A stretch of 64,000 bases of DNA, taken from positions 4,466,173 to 4,530,172 of the forward strand of contig JBBPUQ010000007.1 of NCBI GenBank assembly GCA_038501195.1, read 5' to 3'. A model generated the notes under the pieces. The model searched no databases and was not told the DNA's origin. It worked only from the letters and a program-made list of their open reading frames with translations. The position numbers and the translations under genes are program-made. Of this stretch, positions 12,652-25,689 are shown piece after piece (within the stretch, counting starts at the first letter, position 1; the number at the start of each line of letters is the position of its first letter). Source of the stretch: Nemania diffusa (taxonomy: Eukaryota > Ascomycota > Sordariomycetes > Xylariales > Xylariaceae).

Positions 12652-12916
12652 TTAAAATACTAGTATTAGTTACAACTATATATTATAGTTTATATGTTGC
12701 AGTATTTGTACTATAGTTATATAAATAAGTATATAATTATATAAACAAACATTTATTTTATATATTAGCAAAAATTTTATTATAAATAAAATTTTTAGCT
12801 ATATAAAAAAACTTTTTTTAGTATTAATTATTAATATAAATATAATATAACTAGCTTTATATTTTGTTTATATATAACTAATATATATTATTATATATAT
12901 ATAGTTTATTTAATAT
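12652..12916. repeat. 265-bp hairpin repeat, copy 2
   Basis: It aligns with the copy at 12317. Its central stem (12770-12796) reads AAAAATTTTAT / ATAAAATTTTT, still perfectly paired although every G and C of the stem has been lost. Confidence 0.85.
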
Positions 12917-13860
12917 TAATTAATAGTTATAAAATATATTATAAATTAGTAAAAATAAAAATAAAACTAGTTTAAAGTTTAAATAGCTTAAATAAGTTTT
13001 TATATTATACTTTAAAACTTTTATTTTATATAAATTAAATAATTTTTATATAATAAAGTTTAAAAAAAAAATCAAGTTTAAATATTATTTTTAAATATAT
13101 TTTATTATATTATAAAGTTTATATATAACAAATAATATTAAAAAAATAATATATAATTATATTAAATTATTTATTATATAATAGCTAAATAATAAATCTT
13201 TTATTATTTTATTTTTATATTTTGTTATTTTTTTTAATTACTATAATATTAAAATATTTATATAACAAAAAAAAACCTTTTATATATAATAATACAAATT
13301 AATACAACAAAATTATTATAAACTATAAAATTAGTAAATATATTATATAAAATTTAATTAATATATAATATTAAAATTAAAAACTTAACTTTATAATTAT
13401 AACGTTAATTATATTTAATATTTAAATAGTTTGTTATATTATTAAATATAAATATTTAAATGTTATTAACTAGTTATTTTAAATATTATATATTGAAAAT
13501 TTTAGTTTTTAAATATATAAAATATAAAACAGTTTATAAAAACTAATTTAGTAAAAAATAATTAATATATTAACTAAAAAAAGCATATAATATAAAATAA
13601 CTTTTATATAAAAACCGCTTTTTTTTTTATATAAAAAAATATATATTTAAATATTTTAAAAAACTTATGTTTAATAAACAAGTTTTAGTAATATAGCAGT
13701 AATATATGCAGCATTTACTATATATTCTAGGTTTAATTTTTAGCTAAAGTATATACAGTTTTAAATCAATATTAAAAATTATCGATTTTAAGCTGTATTA
13801 ATTTTTTTGATTTTTTTTCTTTTTTTTCTGTTATATATATTTAAAATTATTTATATACAA
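12917..13860. other. AT-rich spacer
   Basis: No frame or array. Residual C/G words such as ATTCTAGGTTTAATTTTTAG (13725) and ATTATCGATTTTAAGCTG (13778) occur near its right end. Confidence 0.55.
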
Positions 13861-14100
13861 TATATTTTTACTTTATATCAACAGCTATATATATATATAA
13901 TATATTTTTATTTTATATTAATAGTTATATATATATATAATATATTTTTATTTTATATCAACAATTATATATATATATAATATATTTTTATTATATATTA
14001 ATAGTTATATATATATATAATATATATTTATTATATATTAACTACTATATATATATATAATATATTTTTATTTTAAATTAACTAATAAATATATATATAA
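13861..14100. repeat. 40-bp tandem repeat x 6
   Basis: Six consecutive 40-bp units have the pattern TATATTTTTATTTTATATTA, then ATAGTTATATATATATATAA. The first keeps CAACAGCTATAT, later ones become TTAATAGTTATAT and so on. The spacing is exact over 240 bases. Confidence 0.93.
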
Positions 14101-14294
14101 TAAATTTTTATATTTAAAAAAAAGTTAAAAAATATATATATATTTAATAACTTATATATAACATAAAATATTTTGTTATATATATATATAAAAAATATTT
14201 ATATAGTATATATAAAAAAAACATTATTAAAAAAAACTAAAAAATTAAATTTGTTATTTTTTAGCTACTATATAAAAAATAAAGCAAAACTAAA

Positions 14295-14296
<2 letters not shown>

Positions 14297-14328
<32 letters not shown>

Positions 14329-14338
14329 CGCTTTTATA
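14297..14338. repeat. Homopolymer of 42 T
   Basis: An uninterrupted T run ends at CGCTTTTATAAGC. It could be a poly-A tail of a retroposed copy on the minus strand, or slippage. Its length may also be a sequencing estimate. Confidence 0.85.
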
Positions 14339-14339
14339 A

Positions 14340-14915
14340 GCTATACTAAAAGCAATAAGCGCTATATAAACACTAAATATATATACTATATATACTTTTT
14401 TAAAAGTTAAAAATTTAATAATATTTAGTAAATAATATATTAATGTAGCATTAACAACTATTTTAAAAGCTGTTAATATAAAGCAGTATAACTAAATTTC
14501 AACTTTAAACTAAAATAGCTTGAAAATATTTTTTTTAGTATATAAATTTTGTTTAAATATTTATAAAAATATTTGAAATAAATATTTAAAAAAAAATATT
14601 AATAAAAAAAGCAGTATAAATAATACTTTTTTTAGTTTATTATATAATTAAATATATTAGCTAAAAATATATAAAAAGATTTATTTATATAAAAATAAAT
14701 ATATATTTATATAAAAAAACTATATAAAAGTTTTATAAGCTTAGTTTTTAGTTAAAAAGCTATATATTTTTACTGCTTTATTATTTTTAGTTTAAACAAA
14801 GTTTTAAAACTACGCTATATTGTTTAAAAAAATAAACATAAAGTAAAAATAAACAGTAGCTATTATATTATTGCTACTATTATTATATAATATATATATA
14901 TATATAAATAAATAA

Positions 14916-14953
<38 letters not shown>

Positions 14954-15440
14954 TATATATATATATAAATAAATAAATAAATAAATAAACAAATATATAA
15001 AAAAAAAACAAAAAAAAAAAAAACAAAAACAAACAAAAACTAATTAAATATATCTAAGATTTTACACTATATAAATTAACATTTCAACTAATACTATTTA
15101 TTTTTTTTTATATAATATTTAATATTTTTTTTTTTTTATATAGCAATTATTTATTAAATAAACAAGTTGATATATAATAATTAATTGATTAATTATATAA
15201 AGTTTATTGAGTTAACTAACAATAATTTATTACAGATTTAATTATTATATAAAAAAGTCATTTTTATTAAACTAATTATAGCTAATAATTTAATAAATAA
15301 CAACTAGTTATTTCAACTAATTAAAATATTATATAATATATAAACTAAATTAATATAGCAAATAATTAAATTATATTATTTATATATAATTATAAAATAA
15401 TCAATTTACTGTATAATAAAACTAAGTTATTACAAAATAT
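14340..15440. repeat. Repeat family R2, copy A
   Basis: This matches 16395-17300 in order: AGCGCTATA words, AACTATTTTAAAAGC, AAAAAAGCAGTATAAATAAT (14604), then AT/AAAT microsatellites (14880-15000), then TTATTAAATAAACAAG. The GCAGTATAAATAAT word is 2068 bp from its copy at 16679. No reading frame is preserved; the original nature is unknown. Confidence 0.75.
14880..15000. repeat. (TA)n and (AAAT)n microsatellites
   Basis: Alternating TA runs with blocks of AAATAAATAAAT are followed by A-rich DNA with CAAAAAC. An open frame on the minus strand across it encodes only Tyr/Ile/Phe and is not a gene. Confidence 0.9.
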
Positions 15441-15513
15441 ATTATATTTTTATTTTTTATTTTTTTGCTTTTGTATAATATTTAGTTATTACTTAAAAAA
15501 AAAAAAGCTAATA

Positions 15514-15778
15514 TTAAAATATTAATATTAGTTATAATTATATATTATAGTTTATATATTGTAATATTTATACTATAGTTATACAACTAAATATATAGTT
15601 ATATAAACAAGTATTTATTTTATATACTAATAAAGATTTTATTTACAATAAAATCTTTAGCTATATAAAAAAACTTCTTTTAATATTAATTATTAATATA
15701 AATATAGTATAACTAGCTTTATATTTTATTTATATATAACTAATATATACTATTATATATATATAGCTTATTTAATAA
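15514..15778. repeat. 265-bp hairpin repeat, copy 3
   Basis: It aligns with the two copies near 12.5 kb. The stem (15632-15658) reads AAAGATTTTAT / ATAAAATCTTT around TTACA, again perfectly paired, with one G-C pair left. It is followed immediately by the second AT minisatellite. Confidence 0.85.
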
Positions 15779-15814
15779 AAATCAAATTAACTTATGTATT
15801 AAAATAGCAAACAA

Positions 15815-16265
15815 ATATTATATAATATTTTGTTTATATATAATATAATATATTGTTTTATATTTATATATATAAAACATAGCGTAATATTTTATATATA
15901 TATATAGTATAATATTTTTTACTTATATATATTATAATATATTATTTTATATTTATTTATATATAATATAGCGCAATATATTTTAATTATATATAATATA
16001 GTACAATGTTTTATATATATATAATATATTATATTGTTTTATATATGCTTACAAAATATAAAGTAATGTTTTATATTTATATATATATAATATAATATAT
16101 TGTTTTATTTATATATAATATAATACAATAGTTTATTTATATATAATATAACATAATAGTTTATATATATATATAATATAATATTTTATATTTATATATA
16201 TATAATATAGCATAATGTTTTATATATATAAAATATTTATACAATATATTATACAATATTTTGCT
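15815..16265. repeat. AT minisatellite (~36-40 bp), array 2
   Basis: A dozen or so units of TTTATATATATAATATAGCATAATGTTTTA type, with surviving GCG in ATAGCGTAATATT and ATAGCGCAATAT. It is longer than array 1 at 11830 and, like that array, accompanies a 265-bp hairpin repeat. Confidence 0.85.
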
Positions 16266-16394
16266 TACATATAAAAAAAAAAAAAGCCAAAGTAAAATCA
16301 AGCGCAAAAATACTGCAAAAAAAATATATTATTTATTAAAAACTTTTTAGCAAATTATATGACTTTTTAACTAAAATATAATCTTTTTTCTTTT

Positions 16395-17300
16395 TTTTTT
16401 TAGCTATATATAAAGCAATATATTTTATATAAGCGCTAAATATAAGCGCTACAAATACTTTTTTAAAAACTAAAAATTTAACAATATTTTAAAAACAGCG
16501 ATTCAATATAATAGTAACAATTATTTTATAAACTTAAAACTTTTATATATAACAAATATAATATTTTTAACTTTAAATTAAAATAGTTTAAAAATATTTT
16601 TTTTAATAAATAAACTTTATTTAAATGTTTTTAAAATTGTTTAAAAATAATACTTAAAATAAAATGTTAATAAAAAAAGCAGTATAAATAATTCTTTTTT
16701 TAGCTTATTGTACAATTAAATATATTAATTAAAAAAATATATTATAAACTATTTATATAAAAATATATATATTTATATAAAGTTTTTATATAATAATTTA
16801 ATAAAGCTAACTTTTAATTAAAAAATTATATATTTTTATATAGCTATTATTTTTAATATAAATAAAATTTTAAAACTATAATATATTGCTATAAATATTA
16901 AAAGCAAACAAAAATAAACAGTTATATTTTTGCTACTACTGTTATATATATATATATATAAAAATAAATAAATAAATAAATATATAAAAAAAAAAAAAAG
17001 AAAAAAAAAAATAAAAGTAAATAAAAATTATTTAAATATATATATTTAAAATACAGTTTTATATAAACTAATATTTTATTTAATATTATTTAATTTTTTT
17101 TATATAATATTTAATACTTTTTTTTTTTTATATAATAATTATTTTTTAAACAAAAAAATTAACAAATTATAATTTATTAATCAATTATATAAAGTTTATT
17201 AAATTAAACAACAGTAATTAATTACAAACTTTATTGTTATATAAAAAAGCTAGATTTATTTACAAGTTTAATTAGCTATATAAAAAACAAAAATATAAAA
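16395..17300. repeat. Repeat family R2, copy B
   Basis: Tandem counterpart of copy A. It keeps ATAAGCGCTAAATATAAGCG and AACAGCGATTCAATATAATAG, where copy A is partly converted to A/T. The spacing to copy A falls from 2068 to about 1990 bp after the microsatellites. Confidence 0.75.
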
Positions 17301-20300
17301 ACGTTAAAATATAAATATTAAAATATAAATATTAAAACAATAGTACTAAAATATAAATATATAAAATTATTTAAAATTAATAAAATTACTAAAGTTTTAT
17401 TTATTATTTAGTAGTTTATTATAAAATTTAAAAAAGATTTTTTTTATTAATAAATTAATAAACTTATTAATAATTTAACAAGTTAATTAATTTATAAATT
17501 AATTATTTAATATATAGTTATTTAACTAGTTTATAGTTTTATTTAAACTTATTAATTTATATAGTTAAAAGCTCTAGTTTTATTAAGTTTTTACTTATTT
17601 TTTTAATATATTATTTTTTTATATATTAATATAATAATATAGTTTTTTAGCTTTTTATATTTTTGTATTTTTTTTATATTTATATACTATTATATAAAGT
17701 TTTAAACATTTATATTATTATATTATTTATTAATATTAGTTTATTATTTTTTTTATTAGCTTTATTATTTAAAATATTTATATTATTATTTTTTATATTA
17801 TTTTATTTATATAGTTACTATTTATAAAAATATATTTTGTTTAATATTTTTAATATATTAACTTTTTTAATAAACTTATAATTAACTTTTATTATAAACT
17901 TTTATTATAAACTTTTGTTGCAAATTTAGTTTAATATAAATATTTAATAAAGCAAGTTTTATACTTTTATATATTAGATTATATAAATATTAGTTTTAAT
18001 ATTTTTATTATATATAATTAGTTTATTTATATATATTATTTTATTTAATATAAAATATTAGCTTTATTTATTTATATTATATAGTATAATTAATAGCTTA
18101 TTTACTTTATTATTTTTTTTATTAATTTTTTATATTATTTTTAATATATTTTATAGTTAATATTTAAATGTTAATTATAGTAAATTTATATTAGTTATAT
18201 ATTATATAAAATATTTATTTCTATTATATTATAAAATATAATTTTAAATTATAATTATTTATTATTTTATTATATTTTATATATATTGTTTTATATTTTT
18301 TATAATAGTTTTTAAATTTAATTTTATTTTTAACTTTAACTTTTGTTTTTTTAACTTTATATTAAATATTGCTATTATTTTGCTTTTTTAAAACTTAAGC
18401 TTATTTTTATTTTTAATTTTAACTTTTATTTTTTTAACTTTATATTAATATTTACTATTGTTTTAGTTTTTTTAATAGTTTTAGTTTTACTATAATTGTT
18501 TAATAATTAGTTTAATAAATTTTTTAAGTTTGCTTTTTTATTTAAACAACAATTTATTTAATATATATTTTTGTTTTTTTTTTATTTTTTTTTTTAATTA
18601 ATTAAAAAATGTTTGTTTTTAATAATATTTGACTTTATAGTAAATTTTAACTTTAATATTAAATTTAATAATAAATTATTATATTTTTTGTATTTTTTGT
18701 TTTTTTTATATTTTTTCTTTTTTTTTAATATAAATTTAAATTAAAATAATAATAACAACAATAACAACAATTTTTTTAATAGTTATTTTGTTAATTAGTT
18801 ATTAAATAATAGCTAATTTATTATTTAGTTTTTTATTTATTTTTAACTATTAAAATAAATTTAAAGTTTTTTATGTTTTAATATTTAAATTGTTTATATA
18901 TTTTATTTTGTTTTTTGTTATAGCTTTGTTTTTTGTATTAAAAATTTCTATATTTAAACTTTTTATATTTATAGCTATAATATTTTAATTTTAAACTAAT
19001 ATATTAACAATTGACATTTTTTTTTAAACTAAGTAATTTAGTTTAATAATAGTATTTAGTAGTTTATAATTAATATTAAATTATATTTTTTTAATATTAC
19101 TTTATATTAAATACTTTTTAAACAATTTTATATTAAATATTTATTTATTAATTGTTTTTAATAAATATTTAATAAACTATATTTTTAAAAACTAAATGTA
19201 TTTTTTATACAATTTATAATGTTTTTTTTTATCGATTTTTTTAATATATATTATTTATTTAATATAATTAAATCGTTAGTTATAAACAGCTAATTTTTAG
19301 CTAAAATATATTTAAATATAAAAAACTTAACTAATTTTAATATATTATATATTATATATAACATTAATAATTATATTTAAATTTTATAGCTATTAAATTC
19401 TATTTAAAATATTTATTATATTGTTTTATTTTAGTTTATTTATTTATTATATTTTAATATTTATATTTTTTTTATAATAAAAATAAATTTAATAATAAAA
19501 TTTCTAATATATATATTATTTTATAAAATTTTTTATATTTATTTTAATAAATATAACAATGCAATAATATATATAATACTTTTTGCTATATATAAATATA
19601 ATGCTTTTTTGTTTTTTTTAACAATAAAAAAGTTGATATATATATATAAACAAATTGTTTATTTAGTAATTGTTTTTATTAGTTTTAACTAATAAATGCA
19701 AGCTTTAATATTGTTTGTATTATATATATATTATAATAAAACAAATAATATAAAAACTAAAGCTAAAACTAATAGTTGTATTATTTTTTTAGTTATAAAA
19801 TTAAATATAAATATATTTAAAGTTATTTAAGTAAATTTTATTTGTTAATATGTTTATTTTTATAAAACAAATTTTATTAAAACTTTTTTTGTTTTAAATA
19901 AAAAAAATACAAAGTTACTATATAAATTTTGCTAAATAATTTCAAATGTTTTTTTTAAATATTAGTTTATTAATTAAATATTTTAAATTATAGCTTTTTA
20001 GCAGTAACAAACTTAATTTTTTAATTTTGCAGTTTAATAGCAATTAAAAAAACAAAATATTTTATTAATTTGTTAATATTATATTTAAAATATGCTACAG
20101 TTTTTATATAGTAATTATAAAACAGTTATTAAAAAATAAAATAATACTAAAAATTAAAATATTAAAAATAATTAAATTATATATTAGTTTATAATTTTTT
20201 TTGTTAAATTTAGCTTATATATAAAATATTTATTACTTAAGCTTTATAATATTATTACTTTATTATTAAAGTTATATTTTAACTGTTTATAGTTTATTGT

Positions 20301-20584
20301 TAATATATAGTATGTTTAATTATATTTAATATATAAAATAGCTTTTAGTTTTAAAAATATTTATTTTTAGCAAAATTTTAAGCTATTATATTTTAGTTAT
20401 TTTAAAAATAAATTTAAAAGTTTATAAAGCTAAAACAAATCGTTTAATTTTAAATAAATAAATTATAAAGCTTTTAATATTGCTTTTAAAAAATAAATTT
20501 TAAAAAATATTAAATTTTTTGTTAAAACTTTATTTTTTTAGTAGTTTAAAGTTTAAATAATTATATAGTTTTATTAAAAGTTAA
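17301..20584. other. AT-rich desert
   Basis: Mostly T-rich on the plus strand to about 19250. Small repeats are AAAATATAAATATTA x 3 (17308-17345) and an ~82-bp direct duplication containing TTTTTTTAACTTTATATTAA (18332 and 18414). No gene. Confidence 0.6.
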
Positions 20585-20757
20585 TATAAGTTAAAAAAAA
20601 CTAAAAATAAAAGCAAAATAGTTTATAAAACTAAAATAACTAAAGCGATATTTTTTAAAACAACATTTTTTAAAGCAATCTTTTTAAAAGTAATATATTT
20701 TAAAATAAAAATTTTTAAAAAAAAATTATTTAATATAAAATTTTTTATAATATAGTT
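20585..20757 (+). pseudogene. Decayed frame with 15-bp (5-codon) repeats
   Basis: A stop-free plus-strand frame of about 57 codons, bounded by TAA and TAG. Its second half consists of five-codon units starting at 20645: AIFFK, TTFFK, AIFLK, VIYFK, then less regular ones. The 15-bp steps are exact. A repeating pentapeptide with hydrophobic third and fourth positions resembles the period of pentapeptide-repeat proteins, but the residues are altered by C-to-T change, so this is only a suggestion. There is no start codon. Confidence 0.4.
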
Positions 20758-20760
20758 TTT

Positions 20761-22757
20761 AATAAAGCATATATTTAAAACAACAATTTTTTAAACTATT
20801 TAAAAAAATTTAAAAATTATTTTTTTATTGTTTTATTTTTTATTTTTTAAATGTTTATTTATTAAGCTTTTTATAAAAGCTTAATTATATTTAATTATAT
20901 TTATACTTTTTTATATATTTGTTTATTAAACTATTATTTTATTTTTTTATATATATTGTTTTAAATTTAAGTTTAAAATTTTATTGTTTTGTTTTATTTT
21001 AAAAACTAGTATATTTTTAATTATTTATATTATATTATTATTTAAAAAAACAAACAAACTTAAAACTATAAAATATATTTTTAAAATTTAAAATATTAAT
21101 TTAAATTTAAATATATTTATTTATTTATTATTAATTAAATTATATTTAAAATTGCTTTTAATTTTGCTTTTTATTTTTGTTTTTTATTTTTTATAGTTAA
21201 AATATTTAAAATTATTTATTTTAATAAATATACCTATTTTTTATTTTAAATAATAAAAGTTGTTTAGTTGTTAAAAAGTTTTGTAGTTTTATATAAAAAA
21301 AAATCGTATAAAAATCGATTTTTAAATATTAAAGTTTATTAGCTAGTTTTTAATAAGTTAAATTTTTATAATTTTGTTTATATAGTTTAAATTATTGCTT
21401 TGTTAACTTTTGTTATTATTATATAAATATAAAAACAAAAAATAGCTATAAAAGTTTTTTAAAATGTTTTATTAGTAGCTAATAATTTGTAAACTTTATA
21501 ACTTTAAAAAATTATTTAATATAATTATATCAAATTTAATTAATTAAACTTTTAATAAATAGTTAAATGTTATAATCTAAATTAAAATTTGTTTTAAAAG
21601 TTAAAACTATGTTTAAATAAATTTTTAAAATTAAAATTATATTTTATAGCACTAGTTATATAGTAGTTTAATATTTTAATTATAATAATTTGTAACTATT
21701 TTTTAATATTAAACTTAAAAAATTTTTTATATTAATAATACTGTTTATTTAAACAAAATATTAAGTTTAATTAACTATATAAAACATTTAAAACAAAATT
21801 AAAAAGTTTATATTTATAAAACAATATATTAAGTTATTATTTTTAATAAATATTTTTTAATTAGTTTTAGTTTTATTATAGCTTTATTTTTTAGCTTAAT
21901 TTTTATTAAAAAAATTTAATTATACTATTAAAAAACAATTAATTTATAAATATATAAAAATATTAATTATTATTTGTTATAATTTAAACTATAAATAAAA
22001 AAATTACTTTAATAGTTTTTTTAAATATAATTTTTTTTTTTAAGTTAAAAAACTACTGCAAATTTTAAAATAAAACAAAATTATATTATATATTAAATAA
22101 ATATAAAAAAAACAATTGTTTAAAATTAAAAATTAACATTAATAATATTAAAACAATATATATATTATTATTAAAAAAACTGATTTATATTATAATTTAA
22201 CAGTAAAAACTTAAAGTTTTTATTATTATATTTTTTAAGTTTTTAGCTGTTAAAATTTAAAACCTAAAATTTAAAAAAATATTAATATATTTATATATAT
22301 TTTTTTTATATATATTTCGAAAAAAATTCTTTTTTTTTTTAAACTTTAGTTTTATATAATATATATTATTAGCTATATATTATTTATTATATTATATTTA
22401 ATTTATAGTTTTTTTTACTTTATAATATTAGCTGTAATAATAATATATAATATTTAATAATTAAAAAAAACTTTTTAATAAAAATTTTTTTTATTAATTT
22501 ATTATTAAAAGTATTAAATTAGCAGAAATTTTTTTAAATTAAAAAAATCTTTTATATATATAACTATTTTTTTTTATATTGCAACAAAAAATTTTTTTGT
22601 TAAAAATATTTAAATTGTTAAAAGTTTTTTATATATAACTACTTTTTTTATATTATTAAATAAAAAAACTTATATATATTTTTATTTTGTTTTATAAAAT
22701 TTATTATTAAAACATTTAAAGATTTTTAAGTTTAAGCTATAAATTGTAGTTTTTAAG
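20761..22757. other. AT-rich desert
   Basis: No repeats or frames that stand out. Short residual words such as AAATCGTATAAAAATCGATT (21302) are the only GC-containing clusters. Confidence 0.6.
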
Positions 22758-23110
22758 CAAATAGCAAAAATGTACTATTTTTATTTAAGTTTGCAATTTT
22801 AAACAAGTAGTAAAAATATATAAGTTTTAAGTTTATAACTTTAAACAAATAGCAAAAATATACTAGTTTTATTTTAAGTTTACAATTTTAAACAAGTAGT
22901 AAAAATATATTAGTTTTATTTAAGTTTATAACTTTAAATAAATAGTAAAAGTATATAAGTTTTAAGTTTATAACTTTAAATAAATAATAAAAATATATTA
23001 GTTTTATTTTAAATTTATAATTTTAAATAAATAGTAAAAATATATTAATTTTATTTAAGTTTGTAATTTTAAACAAATAACAAAAGTATATTATTTTTAA
23101 ATTTATTTTT
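22758..23110. repeat. ~46-bp tandem repeat x 8
   Basis: Units start with CAAATAGCAAAAATATACTA or a mutated form (22758, 22804, 22845, 22892, 22938, 22981, 23028, 23074), steps 41-47 bp. Long and short units alternate in part, due to TTTTAAG versus TTTTATTTTAAG, suggesting a higher-order duplication. Confidence 0.9.
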
Positions 23111-23699
23111 ATAACTATATTAAAAATAAATATTTTAGTTTTTTTAAAATATATATTTATTTTTAAAAATAGTTTTGTTTTTTTTTTTTTTATTTTTTAA
23201 TTTACTGCTATTACAATATTTTCAATTTTGTTATTATTTTTTATTTTTTTAACACTTTTTAGTTTTAATTTAAAAACTATAGTAAAAAAACTTTATAAAA
23301 TATTAAAACAGCTTTTTAATTGTTGTTTTTTTTTTCTACTGCTTTATTATATTAATTTATATTTTATATTATTATTTAATATATAATATAATATAATGTT
23401 TACATTAATTTTAATTAACTATTTTAAAATGTTATATTATAAATATATTTAATGTTTTTTTTATTACTATTAACTTTTAAACTTGTAAACTTATACTTTT
23501 CGGTTTTAGTTTAATTGTTTTTAATTTTTTTTTAACTATTATTAAACTTTTTATTATTATTTCAATAAATTTTAAACTTTTTATTTTTAAAACAGCTGAT
23601 ATTATTTTTATTTTTTTTAACTATTAATATTTTCGCTTTTACTTTATTAATATTAAACTTATTACTATTAAAACTTTTAATTTTAATTTTTTTAATTAT

Positions 23700-24095
23700 A
23701 AAAAATCAAATATTAAACAAATAAACAACAAGTTATTAAATACTAAACTGTTAAATAAAAACTAGTTTAAAAAAAAGTCGGATATTAAATAAGTAAACAA
23801 TACTTTATTAAATATTAAGCTATTAAATAATAACTAATTTAATAAAAAAGAAGTAAATGTTAAACAAAAAAACAGCAATTTAACAAATATTTAACAGTTT
23901 CATAAAAAAAAAATAAATATTAAACAAAAAAACAGCGATTTAATAAATATTTAACAGTTTAATAAAAAAAAAGTAAATATTAAATAAAAAAATAACAATT
24001 TAATAAATATTTAGTAGTTTAATAAAAAAGAAATAAATATTAAATAAGTAAACAACAATTTAAAAAATATTTAACAGTTTAATAAACAGTTTGAT
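23700..24095. repeat. 60-bp tandem repeat x 4 with degenerate upstream units
   Basis: From 23871 the units are exactly 60 bp: AGTAAATATTAAACAAAAAA, ACAGCAATTTAACAAATATT, TAACAGTTTAATAAAAAAG. Two earlier units (near 23700 and 23770, with GTCGGATATTAAATAAG) are about 69 bp. The 60-bp period equals 20 codons, and one frame reads through with a single TAA per unit, so a repetitive protein is possible; a non-coding minisatellite is equally possible. Confidence 0.88.
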
Positions 24096-25689
24096 TTAAA
24101 TATTTCCGACTTTATATTTTTTACTTTTATATTTTCTGATTTTATATTTACTAATGTTTTTAGCGCTAGCTAATCGATTACTGTTTATAGTTTTATATTA
24201 AAACAAACATTTGTTTTAATAACTATTAATTATTTGTAATTTATTTATAAACAAAAAAAAAATAAAAATATAAGCTTAAAAATATCAAACAAAAAACTTT
24301 GAAAATTGAATTAAACAAACTGTTTATTTTATAAAAGCAACATTATTAACAATATTAACATATTTTAAATTTAATTTATTTAATTTTATAATAATATTTA
24401 TTTTATTAATATAAAATAATATATATATGTTATAATAAAATAAATATAAATAATATATAATTTTTTTTTAATTAAATAAACAATAGTTAAGTTTTATAAA
24501 ACTTTTAAATCGTTATTAACATAAATTATATATAATATAATATTTAGTTTATAAAGTACTAAACATTTTAAAAAGCTTTTAAACAGTTTTTAATTTTTTA
24601 AACTGCAGTATATAAAAAAACAAGTTAAAATTAAAGCTAAAAAACTATTATTAATTGTTAATTTATTACAACAGCTTAAATTATTTTTTTAAAAAATTTA
24701 AATAATATATAATATAAGTTGATTTATTTTAATAGCTAAACTATATAAGCTATATCAAAAGTAGTAATAGTACAAAAAAATTAAACAGTTAAAACAAATA
24801 TTAAATCAAAAACAAACATTTATTAAACTTTTTTTAAATTAGCTACAGTTATTAATAGATTTTTTAAAATAATAAAACTATTAACTATAGCAAAAAATAA
24901 ATTAGTAAAAATATTTATTTAAATATATTTATAACAAGCTTAAACTTATTAACTATTAATAAACTGCTATAAAGTTTAAACTATAGCTTTTTTAATTTTT
25001 AATTAAAATATTTAATTTAAAAATTATTACATTTTTAAAGTTTAAATAGTTTAAAAAACTATAAGTTTTTTTTTTCTTTTTTAATAATATTATATTAATA
25101 GTTTTTTGTTTAAGTTTTAAATTTTACTAAAAATTATATTTACTAAAAAGTTCAAACTTTTTATTTTTTGCTAATATATTTAATATGTTATTTCTATTAA
25201 ACCAATAAAATCAATTTATAAAACTGTTAATAAAAAAATAGTTAAATTAATTTTTAAAAATAATATTAATAGTATTAAAATATTTTTACAAAAGTTTATT
25301 TTATTTAATATAAATATTTAGTTTATTTTTATATTTACAAAAATAAATCAAAATATTAAAAGTACTAAAAATATTAAAAATAACAAAAGTATCAAAAGTA
25401 TAAACAAAATAGCATATTTAGCTTTTTATACAACTAAATTGTTTATATTATTAGTTAAGTTATTAAAAAAAACCAAAATTAAAAATTTAATAAATTAATA
25501 ATAACTGTTAATAAAAATAGCTATAGCTTAGTTATAACAATTAGCTTTTAAAATTTAATTTATTAAATATAATAGTTTAAAATTTATTTGTTAAAAATAA
25601 CAGCGCTTAAAAAGCACAATTTTAAAAGCAATATAAAAAAATATCAAATAAACTTTATTAATAAAAATCTCAATTTACATATTTATATA
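24096..25689. other. AT-rich desert
   Basis: Begins with three ~16-bp units of the type TTTATATTTTCTGAT (24107-24150) and AGCGCTAGCTAATCGATTAC. Otherwise no structure seen. Confidence 0.6.

Noticed and set aside
14810..14992. 60-codon minus-strand frame
   Set aside because: It is produced by (TA)n and (AAAT)n microsatellites, with a TTG start and no amino-acid complexity.
22758..23110. CRISPR-like array
   Set aside because: The 41-47-bp units repeat along their whole length with no unique spacers, and the window is a eukaryotic chromosome end.
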